Positions 1-7,282 of a DNA stretch of 64,000 nt are shown in pieces. The notes under the pieces are model-generated. The model was not told where the DNA came from. It searched no databases and saw nothing but the letters and a program-made list of their open reading frames with translations. The stretch is from NCBI GenBank assembly GCA_003141895.1, contig PLNT01000007.1, forward strand, positions 247,889 to 311,888, given 5' to 3'. Numbering within the stretch: position 1 is the first letter of the stretch; every line of letters starts with the position of its first letter. The DNA is from Bacteroidales bacterium. Its GTDB lineage: Bacteria; Bacteroidota; Bacteroidia; Bacteroidales; VadinHA17. The position numbers and the translations under genes were made by a program.

Positions 1-450
1 CTACACAATCCGAAGCTACTTATACTCGATGAACCTACAACAGGACTCGATCCGCTTATGCAGTCAGTTTTCTTTGAACTTCTCCGGTCGGAAAATAAAA
101 AAGGTATGACAATTTTCTTTTCCTCACATATTCTGGCTGAAGTTCAGATTCTCTGCAGAAGAGTGGCAATAATAAAGTCCGGGAAAATTATTCAGGTGGA
201 AGACATAGAAAACCTCAGGAAAAAGCAACTGAAAAAAGTATCAGTCGAATTTGGTGATCCTGCTGAAAAAGCAAAATTCACAATCCCGGGTATTGAAAGA
301 ATTATAACCACCCCTTCTAATTTGATGTCATTTATGTATTCGGGCACAGTTGAAGATCTGGTTAATTTTCTTTCAAATAAGAAGCTGAATAATCTTACAA
401 TCGAAGAACCGTCACTCGATGAAATCTTCCTTCACTATTATAAAAATTAA
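1..450 (+). CDS. ABC transporter ATP-binding protein, C-terminal part (cut by window edge)
   Basis: This is the last 149 codons of an ABC ATPase; the reading frame is open from base 1, so the start and the Walker A and signature motifs lie outside the window. What is visible is Walker B followed by the D-loop (LLILDEPTTGLDP, residues 6-18 of the fragment) and the H-loop histidine in FFSSHILAE. The last ~70 residues form the small C-terminal domain usual in ABC-2 type export ATPases. It energises the membrane protein that starts 13 bases after its stop, almost certainly in the same operon. The substrate cannot be told from sequence. Confidence 0.93.
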   Translation, partial: LHNPKLLILDEPTTGLDPLMQSVFFELLRSENKKGMTIFFSSHILAEVQILCRRVAIIKSGKIIQVEDIENLRKKQLKKVSVEFGDPAEKAKFTIPGIERIITTPSNLMSFMYSGTVEDLVNFLSNKKLNNLTIEEPSLDEIFLHYYKN

Positions 451-462
451 GTATTCACGACA

Positions 463-1278
463 ATGAACAGAAACCTGTTTTTAAAGGAGATGAGAAGGAA
501 CGCATTCAGTCTTATGATGTGGACAATAATAATAACATTGCTTATCATTCTTACCATGTCGGTCTACCGCACATTCATGGAGAACCAGTCGCAGATCGCC
601 GGGATGCTCAGTATTATTCCCAAGGGAGCCCTTCAGTTCAAAGGTATTTCAAACTTAAATGATCTTATGTCAGTGCTCGGGTTCTATTCGGTCAACAATA
701 TTATATATATGATGGTACTGGGAAGCATATTCGGTATTGTACTCTCATCAAATATTCTGTTAAAGGAAGAATACAATAAAACAGCCGAATATCTTTTAAC
801 ACGTCCACTCGCAAGAAGTGAGATCTTCATAAGTAAAACAGCCGTGGTTTTGCTCAACATATTCATTTTGAATCTGATCACATCGCTTTCAGGATTCATC
901 TGCATTGAAATAGTTAAGACCGGTCCATTCAGTATCAGGGCATTTTTAATTCTTTCATTGTATACCTTATTATTGAACGTTCTGTTTGGGGCCATCGGAC
1001 TTTTCCTGTCTACGCTGGTTAAACGGGCAAAGCCGATTACCACTTTTGGAATTGCCCTGGTCCTTATCTTCTATTTTATATATACACTTTCAAAAATCAC
1101 TCATGAACAAGGAGCTTCAAATCTGGGGTACATCAGTCCGTTTAAATTTGCAAATGTTGACGCAATAAATCCTTCATATACAATTGATTTCTGGCATCTT
1201 GCGTACTTTATTGGTATTACAATTCTGCTTACAGCTCTCTCCTGGAGGATATATAGGAGGAAGGATATATATACTTAA
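463..1278 (+). CDS. ABC-2 type transporter permease
   Basis: A 271-residue integral membrane protein with about six hydrophobic segments (roughly residues 18-38, 70-95, 125-150, 160-185, 195-210 and 245-265). The start MNRNLFLKEMRRN, with a basic N-terminus leading into a first membrane helix, is typical of ABC-2 permeases with the domain often seen beside Nos/copper-type export ATPases. It follows the ATPase by 13 bases, so the two should form one exporter. The end of the gene runs into a tandem 8-bp repeat. Substrate unknown; drug, bacteriocin or lipid export are all possible. Confidence 0.85.
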   Translation: MNRNLFLKEMRRNAFSLMMWTIIITLLIILTMSVYRTFMENQSQIAGMLSIIPKGALQFKGISNLNDLMSVLGFYSVNNIIYMMVLGSIFGIVLSSNILLKEEYNKTAEYLLTRPLARSEIFISKTAVVLLNIFILNLITSLSGFICIEIVKTGPFSIRAFLILSLYTLLLNVLFGAIGLFLSTLVKRAKPITTFGIALVLIFYFIYTLSKITHEQGASNLGYISPFKFANVDAINPSYTIDFWHLAYFIGITILLTALSWRIYRRKDIYT

Positions 1279-1280
1279 AA

Positions 1281-1324
1281 GGCGTAAAGGCGTAAAGGCG
1301 TAACGGCGTAAAGGCATAAAGGCC
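1281..1324. repeat. Tandem repeat, 8-bp unit GGCGTAAA
   Basis: Five and a half consecutive 8-bp units with consensus GGCGTAAA begin two bases after the permease stop codon (units at 1281, 1289, 1297, 1305, 1313, then a partial one). Two units carry single changes (GGCGTAAC, GGCATAAA). The same unit recurs as a separate array at 54752-54807, and fragments on the other strand occur around 3020-3055. Confidence 0.85.
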
Positions 1325-1500
1325 CATCATGTTATCGTCTTTCGCTTATAATACATTATACATTCACCCCGATTCCGTTGAAGAAATTCCTTATTGAATT
1401 TAACATATTCATTAATTATTTGTTAAATAATCACCAACTTCAGATTTGCTTCAGAATTGACAAATAATTTTATCGTGTTAAACCAACAATTTAATTAATT

Positions 1501-1851
1501 ATGAAAAAAGTACTTTTTATTATGGTATTGTTGATGTCAGCTTTAGTTATAAATGCTCAGACAACAACTAAAACCACAAAATCAACTGCAACAACAACAA
1601 CTGCAAAATCTGCCCCGACACCTGTTAAGGTAGCCGACCTTCCTAAGCCGATTACTGACAATATCGCAAAAGACTATGCTGGTTTTACCGTAAAGGATGC
1701 CAGCAGCGTTACAGCTAACAATGTTACTACTTATCATGTGGTTGTCACTAAAGGCGCATCAACCGAGACGCTTGTATATGACGGTAGTGGTAAGTTTTTA
1801 AAGAAACTTGGCAGTAAAGCACCAGCTCATAAAACTGCTAAAAAGAAATAA
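1501..1851 (+). CDS. Small secreted protein with Thr/Lys-rich linker, PepSY-like fold possible
   Basis: A 116-residue protein with a clear signal peptide (MKKVLFIMVLLMSALVINA, cut before QTTT), then a low-complexity Thr/Lys/Ala stretch (residues 20-42), then a compact domain and a lysine-rich tail. The domain contains LPKPITDNIAKDYAGFTVKD and ends in LVYDGSGKFLKKL, the pattern of the small putative beta-lactamase-inhibitor/PepSY-like periplasmic proteins that are common in Bacteroidota. The function of those proteins is unknown. It stands alone, with its own strong terminator downstream. Confidence 0.75.
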   Translation: MKKVLFIMVLLMSALVINAQTTTKTTKSTATTTTAKSAPTPVKVADLPKPITDNIAKDYAGFTVKDASSVTANNVTTYHVVVTKGASTETLVYDGSGKFLKKLGSKAPAHKTAKKK

Positions 1852-1889
1852 TCCCACCGGGATTTAATTAACTGAAGTTCTGAAGCAGC

Positions 1890-1937
1890 AAAGTCTATCC
1901 ATTAATAATAAGTTGAATGGATAGACTTTTTTTTTTT
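1890..1937 (+). terminator. Rho-independent terminator
   Basis: Perfect 14-bp inverted repeat (AAAGTCTATCCATT at 1890-1903, its complement at 1916-1929) with a 12-base loop, running directly into an 11-base T tract (1927-1937). It ends the transcript of the small secreted protein gene 38 bases upstream and is the best textbook terminator in the window. Confidence 0.95.
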
Positions 1938-1981
1938 GAAAAATCCGGATTATAAATTAGTAATATTTTAATAGTGGTAAT

Positions 1982-2197
1982 ATGTTAGATTTTAGCAGTC
2001 CAATGCACCTTATCTTAATAATACTTGTAATAGTTTTATTATTCGGAGGAAAAAAAATTCCGGAATTAATGAAAGGAATAGGTCAGGGCATGAAGGAATT
2101 TAAAAAAGCATCAGCAATGGATGCCGAGCCAGAGAAAAAAGAAGAAAAAGAACCTGAGAAAAACAATACTGAAGTTAACGTTCCGGAAAAGAAATAA
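1982..2197 (+). CDS. tatA: Twin-arginine translocase subunit TatA/TatE
   Basis: A 71-residue protein with the TatA layout: a short periplasmic N-terminus, one membrane helix (about residues 8-22, LILIILVIVLLFGG), the FGGKKIPEL hinge, an amphipathic helix (MKGIGQGMKEFKKA) and a charged Glu/Lys-rich tail. TatA multimers form the pore-like assembly that, with TatC, exports folded proteins carrying twin-arginine signals across the inner membrane. No tatC or tatB lies next to it, which is common in Bacteroidota, where tat genes can be scattered. Confidence 0.92.
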   Translation: MLDFSSPMHLILIILVIVLLFGGKKIPELMKGIGQGMKEFKKASAMDAEPEKKEEKEPEKNNTEVNVPEKK

Positions 2198-2218
2198 GCC
2201 TTCGGAGGCACAGGGCGC

Positions 2219-2260
2219 AGGGGATCATAGTAACATTACTCCATGATCCCCTTTATTTGT
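2219..2260 (+). terminator. Probable terminator after tatA
   Basis: Perfect 10-bp inverted repeat (AGGGGATCAT at 2219-2228, complement at 2243-2252) followed by the T-rich stretch TTTATTTGTT. It lies 22 bases after the tatA stop. Confidence 0.8.
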
Positions 2261-2458
2261 TCCGTATTCCTCATGCCTCGCACTTAACACCTGATTCCTC
2301 TGTGGCCCTCTGTGACAGTTCTTCTTTACTTTTTATAGCCACACACCGCGCACCAGATTTAACTACCCCTTAACACACATTAACTATTACTTAACCCATT
2401 AACATGCTAATCCTGACTAATTTTATTGATAATTTTGCCTGACCAAATATTCATATAC

Positions 2459-2989
2459 ATGAAAAATTTTCTGACAACCATTTTCGGAGCCGTGCTGATC
2501 TCAGTTTCAATGACATCATTTTCACAGACAACACTAAAAATAGGACATGTTGATATAGCCCAATTGCTCGCCGCAATGCCTGAAAGAGACAGTGCCGCCA
2601 CAGTATTAGGAAGGGAGACAAAAGAAATGCAGAAAACTTACGATGACATGACAGATGTCTATAACAAGATGCTTGACGATTATGAAAAAGATCAGGCTGT
2701 TTTAACTGAAATTGTAAAGAAGAACAAAGAAGCTGAATTGCTCGATAAAGAGAAAAGACTCAGGGAGTTTGAACAGACTGCCACTGAATCCCTTCAGAAA
2801 AGAAATTCTGACCTTATTCAGCCAATACTCGATAAAATACTTAAAGCCGTTGATAAAGTTGCCGGCGAGAACGGCTTCACCTATGTCCTAGATGTAAGCA
2901 AAGGATCGGTGGTCTTCACCTCAAAAGACAGTCAGAACATAAATTCGCTTGTGCTTAAGGAATTACTACCGGAAACGGGAAAGAAATAA
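2459..2989 (+). CDS. OmpH/Skp-family periplasmic chaperone
   Basis: A 176-residue protein when started at the ATG at 2459 (MKNFLTTIFGAVLISVSMTSFSQ), which gives a good signal peptide; an upstream TTG in the same frame at 2426 is less likely. After the conserved IGHVDIAQLL strand comes a long charged coiled coil (about residues 50-125), then a short C-terminal segment with NGFTYVLDVS. This is the OmpH/Skp pattern: a trimeric jellyfish-like chaperone that holds unfolded outer-membrane proteins in the periplasm. Usual partner genes (bamA, lpxD) are not adjacent here. Confidence 0.9.
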   Translation: MKNFLTTIFGAVLISVSMTSFSQTTLKIGHVDIAQLLAAMPERDSAATVLGRETKEMQKTYDDMTDVYNKMLDDYEKDQAVLTEIVKKNKEAELLDKEKRLREFEQTATESLQKRNSDLIQPILDKILKAVDKVAGENGFTYVLDVSKGSVVFTSKDSQNINSLVLKELLPETGKK

Positions 2990-3345
2990 GTCGTGCGGTC
3001 TTTATTGACGATCTGCATGACGCCGTTACGCCGTTACACCTTTACGCCTTTTATAAAGTAACAATTCCTCCCCCTTCCTTATTAAACCATAAATCTGATC
3101 GAAATGACTTGTATGCCTAAGCAGGTTTTATAAATTAATAGTGAACGATATGGACCTGATAAGGTATTGACGGACATTTCCTTAGTAGTATTCCCGCTCC
3201 TTGTTAGCCCATTTTAGAGATGTGACTGACGGGGCGGAAGTATATCAATTCCATCACTTCTCATCACTGATACCTGATGCCTGTTGCCTGAATTATGGCA
3301 TAATATTTGTGGATTTATCAGTTACCTCTAATACAGAAGACTGCC
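2990..3345. other. Intergenic, no gene seen
   Basis: 356 bases without a convincing gene. Near its start it holds a short tract related to the GGCGTAAA repeat in reverse orientation (about 3020-3055). A 69-codon frame at 3201-3410 overlaps the next gene's start in another frame and has no protein-like features. Confidence 0.6.
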
Positions 3346-4104
3346 ATGAAAAAACTCTCCCCTTTGAAAAGTATATTATTTGCAGCCATTCTTCTTGTAT
3401 CAGGTTGTGAGAAAGAACAATCCTATTCCGGACAGGGAAATGCCAGGCTCAAACAGGAATTCCTGTACAACATTGATTCTCAGACAATGATAGGAATAGT
3501 AAAGGAATATGAATACAACGATCAGGGAAAGATCAGCAGGACATCAACTCCCATGTATGAAAATAGGTCGATAACAGGAACCATAAGTTATAACCTGTAT
3601 GATTATGATTCTTCAGGTCGCCTGGCAAAAATCACCAATTATAATGCAAATATTAATTCCCCGACGGGTTTTATTAACCTGAGCAACTTAATTTATGAAT
3701 ACTCCGGTGATGGGTTAAAAACAAAAGAATCAGTTGAATATCCGGCCTCAGGAATAAAAGAGTATACCGATTATGAATATACAGCGGGCAGGCTGACGGG
3801 TAGTAAAAAATATTCAAATAACAAATTAGAGAGTTATATCCGATACCAATATGATAATTCAGGAAGATTAATAAAAGAATCTACATTTGCTTCTGACGGA
3901 CAAGGTCTGAGTTATACGATACACTCCTACTCCGGATCACTGCAGATAAAATCTGATTTTTACACGTATTCAAATAAAGTTCTGTACCGGTCTATAACCC
4001 GTACATATGATGAAGGCAATAATCTGATTAATCTTGAATCAAAAGAGATGGTGCCCTCAAGTTCGATGATGAGTTTTGTAATGAAATACATCTATTATCA
4101 ATAA
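3346..4104 (+). CDS. Lipoprotein with YD/RHS-like repeats
   Basis: Started at the ATG at 3346 this is a 252-residue lipoprotein: signal peptide with lipobox LLVSGC, then a region made of short imperfect repeats rich in Tyr, Asp and Gly such as YEYNDQGKISRTS, YDYDSSGRLAKITNY and YQYDNSGRLIKES. These resemble the YD repeats of RHS proteins and the DUF-type lipoproteins of Bacteroidota that form small beta-strand arrays. It is far too short to be an RHS toxin and has no core or toxin domain. It is likely anchored to the periplasmic or surface leaflet. Function unknown. Confidence 0.78.
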   Translation: MKKLSPLKSILFAAILLVSGCEKEQSYSGQGNARLKQEFLYNIDSQTMIGIVKEYEYNDQGKISRTSTPMYENRSITGTISYNLYDYDSSGRLAKITNYNANINSPTGFINLSNLIYEYSGDGLKTKESVEYPASGIKEYTDYEYTAGRLTGSKKYSNNKLESYIRYQYDNSGRLIKESTFASDGQGLSYTIHSYSGSLQIKSDFYTYSNKVLYRSITRTYDEGNNLINLESKEMVPSSSMMSFVMKYIYYQ

Positions 4105-4269
4105 GCCGGTACGGGATGCATGGGGCATAGTGCGTGGTTAAAGGATTTTGGATTTCAGATTTCACTTTTGTCTTTATACTTTTGTTCCCCCCACGCCTGA
4201 TGATGCTGGTTGCTGGTTACCAGGTAGTTCAACGTTAACCTCAACCTTTTATTCACAAATCCTAAAAAA

Positions 4270-4653
4270 ATGAGAAACACAACAATTTTAAGTATTATTC
4301 GATGGACAGCTCGCATTGTTGGAACATTGATCGTTTTCTTAACTTTGTTCATTGGAATTGGCGAAATGCTTGAGGGACAGAGGAACCCTGGCTCTAGTTC
4401 GTTTAACACCTTATTGATAATAACTTTTATTATTTGGGGGTTAGGTCTTGTAGGACTACTTCTCGCCCTATGGAAGGAGGGTATAGGAGGAATTATCTCA
4501 TTATTTTGCTTTATTATTTTCAACATTCTCGTAGCGACTAATCCTAATCCGGAATCAAGATACAGCATCGTTCTCTTGGTCTTCATGATTCCTTCAGTAT
4601 TATATTTATATTATTGGTGGTTAGCAAAGAAATCATCTAATAAAATTTCTTAA
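4270..4653 (+). CDS. Small four-helix membrane protein, function unknown
   Basis: A 127-residue protein with four predicted membrane segments (about residues 13-33, 46-66, 70-88 and 98-118) and short loops; the first loop carries the charged stretch GEMLEGQRNPGSS. It resembles a family of uncharacterised Bacteroidota and archaeal integral membrane proteins, but no catalytic motif is visible. It stands alone in the + direction between intergenic regions. Confidence 0.75.
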   Translation: MRNTTILSIIRWTARIVGTLIVFLTLFIGIGEMLEGQRNPGSSSFNTLLIITFIIWGLGLVGLLLALWKEGIGGIISLFCFIIFNILVATNPNPESRYSIVLLVFMIPSVLYLYYWWLAKKSSNKIS

Positions 4654-5109
4654 TAGTAAAGGGATAATCACTACTATAAGTTCCTTAAAAGCAAGGATCT
4701 GTTTATATGACAAATTGAACTAAAACCAGCCCATAACACGGTCAAAGTAAATTAGCTTGTCACAGTATTTGTCTGGTCAACAAGATAAGATATAAATCAA
4801 TTAGACATTCTAATCAACTATAAGCTATTCACCTGTAACACGATAGTGATGACACAATCGCACTCCATAATACCAAAAACCGAGCATGCCTGTCTTGCCT
4901 ATTGAGATTTCTCCTTATTTAATACAGGAGAACAAAACCGATTGGAAAGTGCCGAGTAGATTAACTTTAAGATATCAGTTACTTATATCAATATATTTTC
5001 ATTCTTGCTTTTGTACCGTTTCTTATTCTATTTATTTAAATTGCAGTTCAAATTATAATGCAAGTAATTAATGTACTTTTATTTAACCAGATAAAAACTT
5101 TATTATATA
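4654..5109. other. Intergenic, A+T rich, left edge of the dnd-like island
   Basis: 456 bases with no supported gene. A 61-codon frame at 4886-5071 has no protein-like features. The stretch probably contains the promoter of the dndC-like gene, but no box stands out. No tRNA, att-like direct repeat or transposase marks the island boundary here. Confidence 0.55.
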
Positions 5110-6279
5110 ATGGCATTGAATGTAGACTATATTGAAAATGAAATAATTGACCAATACTTGTTTGATGAAAATCCAACGCGACCATGGATTATTGGATTTA
5201 GTGGGGGGAAAGACAGTACAATGCTCTTACAAATTGTCTGGAATGCTTTAAAAAGAATTGATCCAATCCTTCTTACAAGAAAAATCTATGTGGTATGTAA
5301 TGATACGTTGGTGGAGAATCCCAGAATTGTAAAATTTATTAATACTACTTTAAGAAAAATACAGGAAGCAGCTAATTTGCAACAAATCCCATTGTTTGTT
5401 CAACAAACGACACCAAGACTGGATGATACCTTCTGGGTGCGATTAATCGGATTGGGCTACCCCGCACCTAATAAATTTTACAGATGGTGTACTGACCGAA
5501 TGAAAATCACCCCAACAACTCGCTTAATTGTTGAAAAAATTGCAGAAAATGGGGCAGCAATTATTCTATTAGGTACTCGCTCCGCTGAAAGTTCTACTCG
5601 TGCAGCTTCAATGAAGAAGCATGAGATAAAAGGTCAACGGTTGCGGAAACACCAACTTCCTAATGCTTATGTATATGCACCTATAAAGGATGTTTCCACC
5701 AACAATTTGTGGCAATATTTAAACCAGGTTCCTCCTCCCTGGGGTGGAAACCATAAAGAATTGGTGACTCTTTACAGAAATGCCAGTTCCGGAGACTGCC
5801 CTCTGGTAATTGACAGTACAACTCCAAGTTGTGGAAATAGCCGGTTTGGTTGCTGGGCTTGTACAGTTGTTCAAAAAGACAGGAGCATGGAAGGATTGAT
5901 AGACAATGGAGAAGAATGGATGCTCCCATTGGCAGAAATAAGAAACTTTCTTGTCGAAACTAGAGATAATCCGGAGATATACAGGGAAAAGCGCAGACGT
6001 AACGGGGAGATTGTTGAAAAATACTTCAGCGAAAGTTATGATGATACAATAACAAATGGAATTGCCTTGTGTCCTAATCTTCACAGAGCGTTTGACCGAG
6101 GATTAATTACTATTGATAACAACTACAAAGTAATTGTTTCAAAAACATTCAAAGAGGATGAAACAAATTACAGCATTCGTATTTTTGAAAACCAACAAAT
6201 CTTTTTGCCGAAGCAAGAAATACATTTTCCGCTAATAGATAATTTTAGCTGGCATAGAAGAAAGATATTCAAAGCATAG
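5110..6279 (+). CDS. dndC: DndC-like phosphorothioation sulfurtransferase fused to the C-terminal half of an HNH endonuclease
   Basis: Residues 1-300 match DndC, the ATP-pyrophosphatase/iron-sulfur protein that activates the DNA backbone for sulfur insertion: PP-loop SGGKDST (31-37), a cysteine in YRWCTDRMK (Cys127) and the cluster Cys241, Cys248, Cys251 (CGNSRFGCWAC), and the DndC-type YREKRRRNG at 291-299. From about residue 305 the protein changes: SESYDDTITNG and CPNLHRAFDRGL (307-332) are the Asn/second-His half of an HNH_2-type nuclease, followed by its usual tail. The first catalytic His and its AHIVP context are missing, so the nuclease is probably dead. The DndC part also stops well short of the usual ~450-550 residues. 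The simplest reading is an in-frame deletion fusion around 6010-6027. The next gene remnant starts 7 bases later. Confidence 0.8.
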   Translation: MALNVDYIENEIIDQYLFDENPTRPWIIGFSGGKDSTMLLQIVWNALKRIDPILLTRKIYVVCNDTLVENPRIVKFINTTLRKIQEAANLQQIPLFVQQTTPRLDDTFWVRLIGLGYPAPNKFYRWCTDRMKITPTTRLIVEKIAENGAAIILLGTRSAESSTRAASMKKHEIKGQRLRKHQLPNAYVYAPIKDVSTNNLWQYLNQVPPPWGGNHKELVTLYRNASSGDCPLVIDSTTPSCGNSRFGCWACTVVQKDRSMEGLIDNGEEWMLPLAEIRNFLVETRDNPEIYREKRRRNGEIVEKYFSESYDDTITNGIALCPNLHRAFDRGLITIDNNYKVIVSKTFKEDETNYSIRIFENQQIFLPKQEIHFPLIDNFSWHRRKIFKA

Positions 6280-6286
6280 AACCAAA

Positions 6287-6406
6287 ATGGAAATCATCTA
6301 CATATTCCTTTCAGTTATTACGATTCTCCTTATCATAAACATCATTCTTACTTTTAAAACAGGTGGGAAATGCAGGAATGAATTAGCTGAAATAAAAATT
6401 CATTAA
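6287..6406 (+). pseudogene. Truncated rmuC start (39 codons)
   Basis: A 39-codon frame starting with ATG encodes a hydrophobic helix and ELAEIKIH before TAA. Its DNA is nearly identical to the start of the intact rmuC at 7283: the stretch GATTCTCCTTATC(A/G)TAAAC and the following ATCATTCT(T/C)ACTTT align almost base for base, and NELAEIK matches NELSEIK in RmuC. It therefore looks like a second, broken rmuC 5' end lying just before the BRO/DinD-like gene. It is too short to work as RmuC, although it could still be translated as a membrane peptide. Confidence 0.8.
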
Positions 6407-6437
6407 CCTGACTCATTTAATAATAAAAAGTAATACG

Positions 6438-7268
6438 ATGGGCTACGTAAAACTATTTGAGCAAAAGGAAATCCGTTCGTTATGGAACGAAGAAGAACAG
6501 AAATGGTATTTCTCTATTGTAGATATCGTAGCAATATTAACAGATAGCCCTAATCCTCAAGTGTATTGGAGGGTAATGAAAAAAAGATTGAAAGACGAAG
6601 GCAACGAAACCGTTACAAATTGTAACGCTTTGAAAATGCAGGCTCCTGATGGTAAAATGAGACTGACTGATGTTGCCGATACAGAGCAACTTTTAAGGCT
6701 TATCCAATCCATCCCGTCACCAAAAGCTGAACCCTTTAAGCAATGGCTGGCAAAAACAGGATATGAAAGGATGAAGGAAATTGCTGATCCAGAACAAAGC
6801 CTGGACAGAGCAAGAGAAAATTGGCAAAAACACGGTCGAAGCGAAAAATGGATTCAGCAACGCATGACTGGTCAGGAAACCCGAAACAAGCTGACAGATT
6901 ACTGGAAACAAAGCGGAGTGAAGAAGTCGGACGAGTTTGCTTTTCTGACAAACATTATCCATCAGGAATGGACTGGATTGACAGTAAAGAAACACAAAGA
7001 TTTAAAAGGGCTGAAAACACAAAATCTTCGTGACCACATGAGTGAAGCAGAACTCATTTTTACAGCACTTGCCGAACTCTCTACACGTCAGATTGCAGAA
7101 ACCGATGAAGCCAAAGGCTTAAAGCAAAATGCGACCTCCGGGAAAAAAGGAGGAAGAATCGCTAAAAATGCCCGTTTAGCATTAGAACAAAAGACAGGAA
7201 AAAATGTCATTACCTCTGATAATTTCCTGCCTCCTGCCAATGAGAAAAAGAAAATTTATAAAAAATAA
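6438..7268 (+). CDS. BRO-N / DinD-like damage-inducible or antirepressor-like protein
   Basis: A 276-residue soluble protein. The N-terminal ~115 residues have the BRO-N pattern (KEIRSLWNEEEQKWYFSIVDI, with YWRVMKKRL and MRLTDVADTEQLLRLIQSIPS), shared by phage antirepressors and baculovirus BRO proteins that bind DNA. The C-terminal half (EFAFLTNIIHQEWTGLTVKKH, LRDHMSEAELIFTALAE, SGKKGGRIAKNARLALEQ) is the DinD-type region; E. coli DinD is an SOS-induced inhibitor of RecA filaments of similar length. It lies between the rmuC remnant and intact rmuC, 14 bases before the latter. A role in DNA-damage response is inferred. No phage genes are nearby. Confidence 0.78.
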   Translation: MGYVKLFEQKEIRSLWNEEEQKWYFSIVDIVAILTDSPNPQVYWRVMKKRLKDEGNETVTNCNALKMQAPDGKMRLTDVADTEQLLRLIQSIPSPKAEPFKQWLAKTGYERMKEIADPEQSLDRARENWQKHGRSEKWIQQRMTGQETRNKLTDYWKQSGVKKSDEFAFLTNIIHQEWTGLTVKKHKDLKGLKTQNLRDHMSEAELIFTALAELSTRQIAETDEAKGLKQNATSGKKGGRIAKNARLALEQKTGKNVITSDNFLPPANEKKKIYKK

Positions 7269-7282
7269 TCTCAAGAGCAATC

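Noticed and set aside
684..1043. 119-codon frame on the minus strand
   Set aside because: Lies wholly antisense to the ABC permease, whose membrane-helix pattern is clearly the coding one.
3346..4104. RHS toxin gene fragment
   Set aside because: Complete lipoprotein with its own signal peptide and stop; no RHS core or toxin domain.
4886..5071. 61-codon frame before the dndC-like gene
   Set aside because: No signal peptide, motif or protein-like composition; A+T-rich intergenic sequence.
6287..6406. Small toxin-like membrane peptide
   Set aside because: Near-identity of its DNA with the start of rmuC explains the hydrophobic segment better.
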